Origin: Brachyhypopomus gauderio
Taxonomy: Eukaryota; Chordata; Actinopteri; Gymnotiformes; Hypopomidae
DNA length: 64,000 nt
Assembly: GCF_052324685.1 (NCBI RefSeq)
Contig: NC_135220.1
Coordinates: 9,681,320 to 9,745,319, forward strand
Direction: 5' to 3'
Positions 1 to 9,643 of this stretch are shown piece by piece; positions within the stretch are counted from its first letter, which is position 1, and every line of letters begins with the position of its first letter. The notes beneath the pieces were generated by a model. That model was not told the origin of the DNA. It ran no database searches and was given only the letters and a program-made list of their open reading frames with translations. The translations under genes were made by a program, and so were the position numbers.

Positions 1-165
1 AGGTTCTTAACACATTGTCTGGCATTCAGATTCATTTGATTCAAATAAGTCTGGACATCATTCCTTTGTGAATCACTGCCAAGAACAAGAACCTCTGTCT
101 TCTGTTTATTTAACTGTAGAAAATTGTCAGACATCCATGTCTGTATATCCATGTCTGTATATCAT

Positions 166-2837
166 CTATGCAAACAGTGAGCGAATTGATTTTAGGGCTT
201 TAGGTTCTAGCGAAATATAAAGTTCAGTGTCATCTGCATATTGATGATAACTAATACCATGTTTATTAATGATATGTGGTAACGGAAGCATATATAGGTT
301 GAATAGTAACGGCCCAAGAATTGATCCTTGGGGGACGCCACAAGTTATTTTTTGATGTGTGGAGGAAGAGGTACCTAATGCTACATAGTAATCACGCCCA
401 GTTAGGTACGATCTAAACCAGTCTAAGACTAAGCCACTAAGGCCTACCCAGCTCTGTAGTCGATCAAGAAGTATATCATGATCAACGGTGTCAAAAGCAG
501 CGCTTAAATCTAGCAGAAAAAGGACTGAGAGTTTGCCTGCATCCTTATTCAATCTCAAGTCATTTACTACTTTAACTAGGGCTGTTTCGGTGCTGTGGAG
601 AGCTCTGAAACCAGATTGAAAAGTGTCATTTATTTGATTTACTTTGACATAGTCATTTAACTGGATTGACACTACTTTTTCAATGATTTTGCTAAGAAAG
701 GAAAGGTTAGATATAGGTTGATAATTATTGAGAATTGTTGGATCAAGATTTCTGTTCTTTAATAGTGGTTTAACCATTGCAGTTTATAAAATTTTGGGGA
801 ATTCACCCAATTGCAGAGACTGATTAACAATCATTAGAACTTCATTTGCTAATGAGCTCAGAACCTGCTTGAAAAAGCACGTTGGTAAAGGGTCCAGTTC
901 ACAAGTGGAGGATTTTAGTGATGAAATCACATCAAGTAGTGTTACCATGTCAATGTCTTGGAAATGAGACATTTTGAAGTTAGGCTGAGTAACTGATATA
1001 AGGGTTGATAGTCTATTGGTGCTTGTTACTATGTTCTGCCTTATACTAGTAATCTTGTCCCTAAAAAATATTGCAAACTCATCACATTTTTGAACTGAAA
1101 CAGTCTCAGGGAAGACACAGGAGGTGGGGTTTACTAGCTGATCTATACTTCTGAACAAGACAGCTGAGTTATTATTGGATGAATTGATTAAGGTAGAGAA
1201 ATAGTTTTTCCTTGCTGATTTCACTTCACTGTTGTAATTCTGCAATGTTGTTTTATAAATATCAAAATGTACTTGCAATTTTGACCTTCGCCAACGTCTC
1301 TCGGCCTGCCTACAATCTTGCCTAAATTTTACAATAGATGGAGTGTTTCTCCAGGGCATCTTAATTTTCCAGAGATCATTTTAGTGACCTTTGGTGCCAC
1401 AGCATCAATACAGTTCCTTACTCTGTGTGTGAATGTTTCAACTAGCTCATTCCCATTTTCTGAAAGAGGAGGGAGGGACTGTATCATGTCTGTGAAGGCC
1501 ACGGCACTGCCAGCACTGAGATAACGCTTGGTTATTGTGCGCTTTTCACTGAGTGTTCTAGATAATGACATATTGAAAAATACCCCAAAATGGTCAGAGA
1601 TTGCAACATCAGTAATATCAGTATTATTAACCTCTATGCGTTTAGAAATTATCAAATCTAAAATGTGGCCATGCTTATGAGTTGGGCCTGATACATGATG
1701 TATGAGATCAAAAGAGTTAAGCATCCTCATGAATTCTGAAGTGATTGGATTTGTGGATATATCCATGTGAATATTAAAATCCCCAGCAATTAAAACATAA
1801 TCAAAATCAATAAAAATCCTTGAAAGCATTTCTTCAAAATCTTCAAGAAAATCTGTATGTAGTCTGGGAGGATGATAGATAACAATCAGAAGAACTGAAT
1901 AAGTACTGTTGAGTTGTACTGCCAGATATTCAAACGTAGGATGTTCCCCTAATGAGATCTGCTTACAGCGGAATGCTTTATGGTAAAAACATGCAACACC
2001 ACCACCTCTCTTAGGGCGTACTCACACTAGGCTCTGCGATCCGGGCCCGGGCATGGTTGCCTGCCGAAGCACGGTTCGTTTGGCTAGTGTGAGCGCTCCA
2101 ACCGTGCCCGGGCCCGGATCAGTTAACCGTGCTCGGGCCCGCTTTGAAGAGGTGGGCCAGGGCACGATTCATGTGGACTCGGGCACGGTTCGCTTCTAGT
2201 GTGAGCGCTATCCGTGCCCGGGCCCGCTTGGTGCTTCGTCTGATTGGTTCATTTCGCTGGAACTCAAACATGACATCAGTGATGCGACGCTCACGTTAAA
2301 CAGTCATAGCGGCAAAGCGATTAGCAGACAATCGTTGTGTTAAATTATCGATAAATCTGTGCTTGCACCGTGTTTCTGCACTTCCAAAACGACTCCAAAA
2401 ATACAATAAAAAGAGAATCGTGAACTCTATAGTGTTGTGCGAGCGCGCTTTTTTCCAAATAAAGCGGCGTTGTGATGACGTAAGCGTGCTCGGGCCGGGT
2501 TGCTGAAGCCAGTGTGAGTGCAGGCCAGCGGGGGAGTGGGGAGGGGGGATAACCGGGCCCCAGCACGGATCCAGCAAACCGTGCCTAGTGTGAGTACGCC
2601 CTTATTTACTCTAGAGACATTAAAATAGTTAAGGTCAGGAGGCGAAGCTTCATTTAGCACTATTGCTCCATTGCTATCAAGCCAAGTCTCCGTAAGAAAA
2701 AGAAAGTCCAGACAATAATCTTCAATTAATTTAGCTATTATGAAAGACTTGTTTGTGAGTGAGCGGACGTTTATTAGGGAGACTTTGAAGACTTGATGTG
2801 TTTGATCAGCATCGCCTACATCACTTGTGCATTTCAC
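166..2837 (-). pseudogene. LINE ORF2 (EEP endonuclease plus reverse transcriptase), broken
   Basis: This is the ORF2 polyprotein of LINE copy A. The endonuclease part begins at 2837 (MKCTSDVGDADQ, then NVRSL, LTETWLDS, AGDFNIHMD, ISDHFGVF). The RT part runs to 166 and beyond, with the catalytic box YHQYADDT. The frame is interrupted by the MITE at 2014-2601, a frame change near 1329-1359 and a stop near 780. YADD and the EEP acidic residues remain visible, so decay is by frame breaks rather than loss of catalytic residues. Copy B has a different set of lesions, so the two decayed at least partly independently. Confidence 0.8.
2014..2601. mobile_element. Harbinger-like MITE, 588 bp, inside LINE copy A
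   Basis: Perfect 19-bp terminal inverted repeats flank it: GGGCGTACTCACACTAGGC at the left and its reverse complement at the right. A 3-bp target duplication TTA lies at 2011-2013 and 2602-2604. The undamaged empty site survives in LINE copy B at 58610-58612, which shows a clean insertion. A TTA duplication fits the PIF/Harbinger superfamily (TWA target). The interior is rich in CpG, with several copies of GTGCCCGGGCCCGG, and I see no transposase. Confidence 0.85.
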
Positions 2838-3579
2838 TGGGATCGAATTTTGTTTGTTACAATGTTTTGTACCCTTATGTATTCTTCTGATTACATTTTT
2901 ATTTCGATTCTGGGAGCCATGCCACCGGCTATTTAAAAGTACTGGAATGTAACACGGACTAGGAGCATGGGTTCCAGTGTGTCAGACCTGAGAATTCACT
3001 GAGTGAGCAGGAGAAGTAGGTGAGTTCCTACAAGACTGCAGACTGTAGTGTTGCAGAACCTCTTCAATCTACTGGAGTTTACCTCTGAGACTGTGGACAG
3101 ATTCTCTGACAGGAGATGGTGGGCTCCTTTGACTGACATTACTGACGTTACTGCTGGCGGTTGGGTGCAGGTTCCGCATGTGAGTGATTCCATACATTAG
3201 ATTATCCACAAGCATTTGAGTCCCAGCCCTGTTAGGGTGAAGCTGATCAGGTTTAAACACAGAAGGATGTCACACAGGACATTTGTGTTTGTTTCATGTC
3301 TGCTTCTGATGGCTCTCGTGATATGACCCTGGACCATTTGAACAACTCTGCTAATGGATTTGCCCATAAACAATCTCGCTCTGCTCAGCACTTGCGTCCA
3401 CCTCACAATCGCTTCACATTACAGTTGCGCACACACAATCCCCACATCTCCTGAGGACACAACTGCTTCTTTCACTTCTGTTAAATCTGTTCTTTCCTTG
3501 CCTACTTAATCCTACTGTGCCCCTGTTGTCCACACCTGTGGACATTTGCTAACATGTCCATCCCTGCACCCTGTGGAGA

Positions 3580-4030
3580 TCTAGCTGAGGTATGTAGTCC
3601 TGCCGTGGCTGCACAGTTCCCTCCCTACTGAGACTGGGACTGTGCCATCCCACCTTGGTGCAGGAGGTCCACTCTCTCAGGAAGAGGTCACATATGCCCA
3701 CTGCCTCTCCTACCTCAGCTAATGTCTTCTTTATTAAGAAGAAAGATGGAGGGGAAAGTCATGTGTAGATTTTAGTGGCCATTGATTAAGTTCCCCCATC
3801 TGCTCCCCTTACTACCAGCTGAGCTGTTTAGAAAATTCTAATTAGAATAAAGCAAGGCGATTAATGTAAGACTACATTTAGTACATCATTGGGCCAATAT
3901 GAATACCTGTTAATGCTGTATGGCCTTGCTATATCATCCTTCGTATTTCACACATACATGAATTAGGTCTTAAGGGAGTGTCTGAGTAGATCCATCACCC
4001 TTATGTCTGTGACATTTTGATCCATTCACC
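3580..4030 (+). mobile_element. Degraded Gypsy pol (RT) relic upstream of TAAR 1
   Basis: Stop-ridden translation in shifting frames keeps recognisable Gypsy pol phrases: a leader resembling the pre-RT region (DWDCAI), KKDGG-like, LGQYEYLLMLYGLA (compare the [13 protein letters not shown] of the young Gypsy element at 9644-11938), and a remnant of the YIDDILI box near 4000-4020. The same relic lies before the fourth TAAR (59588-60038, identical). A third copy is split between about 37845-38064 and 42556-42840 by a piggyBac element. It therefore predates the TAAR unit duplications. The stretch 3262-3580 is shared with 37560-37840 but is not recognisable by itself. Confidence 0.65.
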
Positions 4031-4140
4031 CTCACTGAATGGGAGAATGATGAGTTTAAAGAACCTCTCCAGAAATATTTGTGTATCACCAGTACAACTT
4101 GAAATTTGTTCTCAAGTGGCCATCAGTGTATGATGTCAAT

Positions 4141-4250
4141 GTTGAATATCAGGTTAGTGATTATCCAGTCTAACTAGCCACTCAGATGTTAGTGGGAGGA
4201 TTTATATTGTGCTATAAAAATGCACTACAAAGGCCCAGCAAAGAACAGTG
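4141..4250 (+). promoter_or_regulatory. TAAR proximal promoter module, copy 1
   Basis: A block from GTTGAATATCAGG to GAGCTTCATTT is conserved in all five TAAR-type units of the window. It includes CTAACTAGCCACTCAGATG, GTTAGTGGGAGGATTTATA and a TATA box TATAAAAA at 4213-4220. With a typical 25-30 bp offset, transcription would start near 4243, leaving a leader of about 30 nt before the ATG at 4271. The promoter role is inferred from conservation and the TATA position. Confidence 0.6.
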
Positions 4251-4270
4251 AGCTTCATTTGAATCTTAAG

Positions 4271-5257
4271 ATGAGCGTCACAACATATCAGCACAACATG
4301 ACAGTTCAGTACTGCTTTCCTGAGGACAACTCATCATGCATAAAGGAGGTCAGAAAAGGACATGGGAATATATTCGTATTCACTCTCCTATCATTTATCT
4401 CTGTATGCACTGTGTTTTTGAACCTGCTGGTGATCATCTCCATCTCTCACTTCAAGCAGCTCCACACTCCAACCAACCTGCTCATCCTCTCTCTGGCTGT
4501 AGCTGATCTTCTCGTGGGTCTGGTTGTTATGCCTGTGAATATAATGGGACTGATAGAAAACTGTTGGTATTTTGGCAACATGGCATGTGTTATTGTTTTT
4601 GTGATAAACAATTTATCAACAGTAGCATCTCTCTGTAGCCTGACGTTCATTGCAGTTGATCGGTACGTTGCTGTTAATGACCCTCTGAGTTATTCCATCA
4701 GAATCACGGTTTCTAAAACATCCGTATTCATAGTTTCTGGATGGCTTTTATCTCTACTATATATCTTAATCTTTTTATACTTTAATGATGATCTGCTTCC
4801 ATATCTCATTTTGATTAGGTGTCATGGAGAGTGTGTAATGTATGTAAAATATCCATGGATGACTGTTGACCTTATAGTTACTTTTGTAACCCCTTGTTCT
4901 ATTATATTGATCTTGTATTCATTCATTTTTAATGTAGCAAGACATCAAGCTATAGCTGTGAGATCTGTTATGAATAGCATGTCTAACAGAAAAGTAGCCA
5001 AAGTTTCATTCACTTCTGAAACCAAAGCAGCAAGAACTCTGGGAATTGTTGTTTGTGTTTATCTTACTTGCTGGATACCATATTATATCAGTTCATTCTC
5101 AGTTGAAAGTTTGTCCTCATTTTCAGTGTTGTGGACTGTGTTAGCTTGGCTGGTGTACCTGAATTCCTTCATGAATCCCCTAATATATGCTATATTTTAT
5201 CCATGGTTTAGAGCATCAGTTAAGAATATTTTAACTTGTAGAATAATTCAGTCCTAA
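4271..5257 (+). CDS. Trace amine-associated receptor (class III type), TAAR 1 of the cluster
   Basis: A 328-residue seven-helix GPCR expected in olfactory sensory neuron membranes. Family evidence is the TAAR signature NSFMNPLIYAIFYPWF in helix 7, DRY at residues 130-132, CWIP in helix 6, and paired cysteines 106/188. There are N-glycosylation sites at N9 and N20 and N-terminal cysteines C15 and C23. Residue 113 (position 3.32) is Asn instead of the aminergic Asp, while D200 (5.42) is present, which fits the teleost non-classical TAARs that bind amines through helix 5. An upstream in-frame ATG at 4220 overlaps the TATA box and is not conserved in the paralogues at 27251 and 49049, so I chose the ATG at 4271. 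Single exon. The ligand is unknown. Confidence 0.93.
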   Translation: MSVTTYQHNMTVQYCFPEDNSSCIKEVRKGHGNIFVFTLLSFISVCTVFLNLLVIISISHFKQLHTPTNLLILSLAVADLLVGLVVMPVNIMGLIENCWYFGNMACVIVFVINNLSTVASLCSLTFIAVDRYVAVNDPLSYSIRITVSKTSVFIVSGWLLSLLYILIFLYFNDDLLPYLILIRCHGECVMYVKYPWMTVDLIVTFVTPCSIILILYSFIFNVARHQAIAVRSVMNSMSNRKVAKVSFTSETKAARTLGIVVCVYLTCWIPYYISSFSVESLSSFSVLWTVLAWLVYLNSFMNPLIYAIFYPWFRASVKNILTCRIIQS

Positions 5258-5330
5258 TCTTCAAGATTTAGTTTCAGAAACATTTCTGATGTCAGTCAAG
5301 CTAAGAAAAGGATGTATGTATGAAATATTA

Positions 5331-6323
5331 GGGGAGACCGGGTATGGTTGTAACATGGGGAGAGTTGCAACACCATTAGTTCCACCGAGCATGGATAAGA
5401 TAGGAGTCATATGATCATTCCAGTATTTAACCAATTCCTCCCTGAACCTACATGGTGAATATCAAGGCTGTAAACAGGCACATGCAGATTCCTTCACGAA
5501 AAAAACTGATTTTGAGGTGAGAAAAATAAATTTCTCAATCAAGACTATATTTTGTTTAGTACTTATTATTATTGCAGATAAAACCATATGAATTTTATAA
5601 CATTAATTATAATTATATTACATTAAACTAGTTTCTCAGGTAAACTGTGATGCATTTTCAAATCAACTGTTAATTTCAAATCATCTTGCTAATACAGCTA
5701 GTTAAACAATGGCTGACAAGGGTGGGGTGGGTTGTAACACAGCTTTAAAGCGTGTTACAACCATCACCTTACATACAAATAAGAAAACTTTCTTGATTTT
5801 TAATAATTTTAAAGAAAAACTGACAGAGGTGTGCCTGCAAATGTTTTTAAAAGAAGCATCTGATGAGGTCACAAATAAGGGCAAGTCAGTCAGATCAGTT
5901 GCAAAGGCACATGGTATCTGCCATGCAACACACACACACACACACACACACAGAAAACAGAAAGTGTATATGAGTTATGGTCAGTCATAGAGAGAGAGAG
6001 AGACATTGTTCTGGATTGTTATTATATTTTTGAAGCATTTTGCATGGTGTGGCCTCTGTTTTTGCTTCTTTTGTCTAATTGTTACAACTTACCCCAGCGT
6101 GTGTTACAACCTACCCCAGTAGTGGCGTAGGTTGTAACAAGGGAACACCTTGTATTTGACATCAACTCATGATGGCTGTGATATTTCAATTGAAGTTTGA
6201 ATTGGTGCCATTTGTAGTAAAGAAATGGGTGCACTTGTATAAAAGTTTGAGAAGTCTAGCTCAAAAATTCAGTGAGTTACAGGTGCTGAAGCAAAAAGTG
6301 TTACAACCATACCCGGTCTCCCC
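5331..6323. mobile_element. pogo-like TIR element, 993 bp
   Basis: The ends are inverted repeats beginning GGGGAGACCGGGTATGGTTG, flanked by TA at 5329-5330 and 6324-6325. Inside, the octamer GTTGTAAC or its complement recurs many times (for example near 5350, 5735, 5755, 6085, 6105, 6135 and 6300). A small + frame reading 5709-5990 contains GKSVRSVAKAHGI, which resembles a Psq/pogo-type helix-turn-helix. TA duplication, TIRs and the HTH together suggest a shortened pogo element. A CA repeat (5929-5952) ends the frame. Confidence 0.7.
5709..5990 (+). pseudogene. Possible pogo transposase N-terminal fragment
   Basis: The 93-codon frame starts MADKGGVGC and holds a helix-turn-helix-like stretch at about residues 45-70 (MFLKEASDEV, then GKSVRSVAKAHGICHAT). 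It then runs into a CA microsatellite translated as a His-Thr repeat. No DDE catalytic domain follows. It is probably a remnant of the DNA-binding domain of the element at 5331-6323. The resemblance is judged by eye only. Confidence 0.4.
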
Positions 6324-7420
6324 TATATATAATTCATGTATTGAAATATTTTATGCTTGCACAGCTGATGGACCCTTATCCAAAACATCCTGTTTCTCTG
6401 CAAACTGTACAATTTTTAATATCTCTATGTATCTTACCCAAGTACAATGTAGTAACTTACCTCAAATCTTCAGATTTATATACGTTTCTGCATTTGTGCT
6501 TCTATCATTATTTAAAATAAATGCATATTTCCTGTATTATTAATGTTTTATTTTTTGTGAATGAATAAAATAATGTACAGCACATGTAAAAGTACCCGAG
6601 GCCTAATAAGGCCTTTATTTCTAATACAGAGATAACACACACATGTATGAGTGAAACATTCATGTATGAACTACAGATGCACTGTTCCTTAAACAAATAT
6701 AGTCAAACATGTTAAAATGTATTGTCAAAGCTTACTTAAACCAGGCAGCTGCCTTATTAGGTACATATATATATGTACACCTGACTATTTTTGTATATGT
6801 ATATTTTCCACAGCAACATTTTTTTTCCTTTTAACATATTTCTGTAGGGGTTTTAGTTATGATACTTAACTAACCTACCTGCTTGCCTACAACCAAGGAC
6901 GGAAATAGGTGCAGAAGAAGGATTGAGGTGCAATTAAATATCTGACTCCAAATTATAGTTGGTAAGAATCTAAAAGAACTCACTTCTCAAATAGATCAGC
7001 GCAGGTTATAGAATATACCTAACCAGCTTTATAAAGTACCTTGCTATAAACAATAGCCTGCTTTGTCAGAGGTTTATCATAAACATGCGCAGCAGATGGG
7101 ATACTTTAGAGGGAATTGGTGTTAACATTGATTTACCTTTTAACTGATACTAATAATCATCTGGCCCAGTATAGATATAACCAAGGAAGACCGTGTCTAC
7201 ACAATTGACCAGATTTATTCAATAATCAACAAAATATAAAACAATAACATAACCATACTATATTAAAGTAACAAGAATAATACCTAATGGAAACAGAGAT
7301 ACCAACCGGTGCAGGCTGCCTCATGGAGAAGAAGAGGAAGAGCCCAGAAGAGTAAGAAGAGACCCCTGCACCCACAAATCTCTGCTTTTATACCCCCCCT
7401 CCAAAAGGGACAGCACTCAT
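6324..7420. other. Intergenic, no gene recognised
   Basis: AT-rich sequence downstream of TAAR 1 and the pogo-like element. The short frames at 6169-6543 and 6508-6696 show no known domain. There is a small TATATA tract near 6762-6775. The stretch 7180-7420 has an AT-rich block followed by a C-rich one ending in TTTTATACCCCCCCTCC; it may be part of an old LTR, but nothing proves it. Confidence 0.4.
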
Positions 7421-7930
7421 AAAAACCAGGTTAATTAATAAACTTAAACAAGACTTACAGAGGTGGAAATCTCTTCCTCTGTCACTGACTGCTAGAATAA
7501 ATGCGATAAAAATTAATGTTATGCCCAATTTTTTTTTCTCTCAAAATGTTCCCCTTATTTTTGCCAAAGAAGTTTTTCAAGACTCTTGATCAGCTTATTA
7601 CCACATTTATATGGGATGGGAAGGTTCCTAGAGTGAGAAAGTCATTATTACAAAGATTTAGATTTGATGGGGGCCTGGCTCTTCCTAATTTTATGTTTTA
7701 TTACTGGTCAGCTCACATCCAAAAAGCTCTTTGTTGGTTGAAATCTCCAGAATTACTGTGGTGTAGATTGGAGATTTATTCCTGTTCCCCACACACTCCG
7801 CTTGCACTTCTCACGTCTCCTTTACCAATTAATATGGAAAATTCTACATGCAATCCGGTGGTACAGTCGACCCTTAGAATCTGCTTCCAATTTAGACGTA
7901 ATTTTAAGCTTCCGTTACCCTCTCTATTCA
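7421..7930 (+). pseudogene. L1-type LINE ORF2 C-terminal fragment
   Basis: Translation across one frame change shows phrases of the L1/Tx1 ORF2 C-terminal half: LQRWKSLPLSLTARINAIKI just before 7510, then FLPKKFFKTLDQLITTFIWD, KSLLQRF and GGLALPNFMFYYWSAHIQK. These match the region after the RT palm in fish L1 elements. No RT or endonuclease remains nearby, so this is an isolated dead fragment. It ends where an AGGGGTGGGAATC-type repeat begins. Confidence 0.75.
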
Positions 7931-8553
7931 TTAGGGGTGGGAATCATTTACCATTTCACGATTCGATTCGAGTCCGATTTTGGGGGCCACGATTCGATTC
8001 AAAAAACTATTTTTGATTAAAAAATGATTTGATTTATAAAAATTCTACTACAGTCTGCTTTGCAAGACAGAATGACAAATACAGAAAATAAAGTGTCTCA
8101 CATTTAATTAAATAAAATTGAGTGCTTTGGTAAAATAAAATGCTTTTTGTTGTGTTACCAAAATTCTTAAGCTTCATTTTGCAAGCTGTCAAGGCTGGCT
8201 CGGATGCTGTTCCCCCAGCTGTTGCTAGGAGCACCAGAGTCAATCCCAGACTAAACCAACGTAACCGTACGTTCTTAGCCAGTCTCTGCTTTCTCTGTGA
8301 TTGCTTCACATTTGAAGGTGTCTCGCCACCTCTCTCTTATGCTTTCTCTTTACTTATTCGAGTATCTACCTCCTGCGTCGCTTCCTGACCCATCTCAAGT
8401 TTTCCCAATCCTGTATTTCTTCCTATCAGTTTTGCCTTTATTTTTGGGAGGGGTTTTATTTTGCTGCGGCGTTTTTTGCCTGCTGCCAGTTACTTCTGCT
8501 GGTGTCCTTGATTTCGTTTTCGCGTTGCATTTATCCACGCTGTTTTTTAGTTA
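7931..8553. repeat. Dispersed repeats before the Tc1 insertion
   Basis: 7931-8030 has repeated GATTCGATTC motifs after AGGGGTGGGAATC, which resembles the end of a hAT-type repeat. 8180-8550 is a separate ~370 bp repeat: it recurs in the same orientation at about 52480-52748 and 54306-54500, where a hAT element has split it. Shared phrases include GGTGTCTCGCCAC, CTTATTC-AGTATCTA and TTGGGA-GGGTTTTATTTTG. No coding meaning is evident. Confidence 0.6.
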
Positions 8554-8769
8554 CAGTGGGGAAAATAAGTATTTAGTCAGTCACCAATTGTGCAAGTTCT
8601 CCCACTTAAAAAGATGAGAGAGGCCTGTAATTGACATCATAGGTAGACCTCAACTATGAGAGACAAAATGTGAAAAAAAATTGAGAAAATCCTTTTGACT
8701 GACTTTTAAAGAATTTATTTGCAAATAATGGTGGAAAATAAGTATTTGGTCACCTATAAACAAGCAAGA

Positions 8770-9157
8770 TGTAACGAATGGAACACGCGAGGAGAGATCC
8801 TGATGCGGAAGTGAGTGCTTTTTATTAAGATAATTCAGTACAGCAGGCCACGTAGAGCACACAGCGGTGTTATGCTGGTGTAGGGCTGTAGTGGAGTAGC
8901 GGTGGTCAGAACGGTCCGAGGTCGAGAGGCGAGAGCAGAGTCCGGGAGGTATCCAGGGGTCAGGCGGGAGACGTGGTCTAGGGGGCAAGCAGAGTTCGGT
9001 ACACAGGCAGACAGACCGGAGAAAAGGCTTGGTATGCAACAACATGGAGGCAATACTTCGCAACCAGGAAGTGTTGTTCTGGTGCTTAAGTATGTATGGA
9101 ATGTGGGCGTGGTGGTGAAACAGGTGAACTTGATTATGTCATCGGCTATTCCTGACA
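8770..9157 (-). repeat. Gypsy 3' LTR
   Basis: 388-bp direct repeat partner of 13231-13618, with TG/CA ends. It is 3' because the coding region reads on the minus strand. The next inward bases, 9158-9172, are pyrimidine-rich on the top strand (TTACCCCCCC), so the coding strand has a purine run that may be the polypurine tract. Confidence 0.9.
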
Positions 9158-9169
9158 TTACCCCCCCGC

Positions 9170-9640
9170 AACGGAGCGTCTCTAGACGCTCCACGCCTCG
9201 AAGGCGGCCGGCCACGACCCCGGGGGGCAGGGAAATGTGGGTGTGCAGCGTGAAAGTCAGCAATGAGCGACGGGCAGAGGACATCGCGAGCGGGTACCCA
9301 GGCCCGTTCCTCGGGACCATATCCCTCCCAGTCGACGAGATACTGGAGACCTCCACGTCGACGTCGTGATTCCAGTAATTCCCGTACAATGTAAGCAGGT
9401 CTACCGTCAATGTCCAGAGGTTCCGGGGGGCGGTCCTGTAACGGGGATACTGACATGGGGCTGTAATGGACAGGCTTCAGGAGGGAGACATGGAAGACGG
9501 GATGAATGCGGTATTGGGGGGGGTAGCAAGAGTTTATAGGTGACCGCATTTACCCTGCGAAAGATCTTGAAAGGTCCGATGTATCAGGGCTTGAGCTTGT
9601 GGCAAGGTTGGCGGAGGTTGAGGTTGCGGGTGGACGGAGG
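9170..9640 (-). pseudogene. pol: Gypsy pol C-terminal end: GPY/F region and chromodomain, frameshifted
   Basis: After the integrase the frame meets a stop at 9644-9646. It continues as a shortened linker with [18 protein letters not shown] (GPY/F-like), then shifts frame at a C-rich run (about 9521-9527 on the top strand). It resumes with [14 protein letters not shown] and a chromodomain ([26 protein letters not shown]). Chromodomains guide insertion by binding histone marks. The linker between integrase and GPY/F is far shorter than in relatives, so a deletion is likely. Breaks: stop, deletion and frameshift. Confidence 0.8.
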
Positions 9641-9643
9641 CTG

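Larger units (their letters stand above)
1..3254 (-). mobile_element. L2-type LINE, copy A (truncated by window edge)
   Basis: A non-LTR retrotransposon read on the minus strand; its 3' end lies beyond position 1. In element order it has an SGNH-esterase-like tail (motif KPDQLHPNRAGTQ, about 3069-3260), an endonuclease/exonuclease/phosphatase (EEP) domain and a reverse transcriptase. About 95% of the shared stretch matches copy B at 55768-59262 by eye, and a third copy lies at 22257-24440. Clade assignment to L2 rests on the RT phrases FQSGFRALHSTETALVKV and GVPQGSILGPLLF, which are typical of fish L2 elements; a related CR1-like clade is the alternative. The reading frame is broken and a MITE sits at 2014-2601, so the copy is dead. 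Confidence 0.85.

Noticed and set aside
4220-4270. Upstream in-frame ATG giving a 345-residue TAAR 1
   Set aside because: It overlaps the TATA box, is not an ATG in the units at 27 kb and 49 kb, and the family N-terminus fits the ATG at 4271.
4447-4650. Minus-strand frames opposite the TAAR genes (also at 49225-49446 and 60455-60676)
   Set aside because: They recur only because the receptor sequence recurs and are shadows of the TM2-TM3 region.
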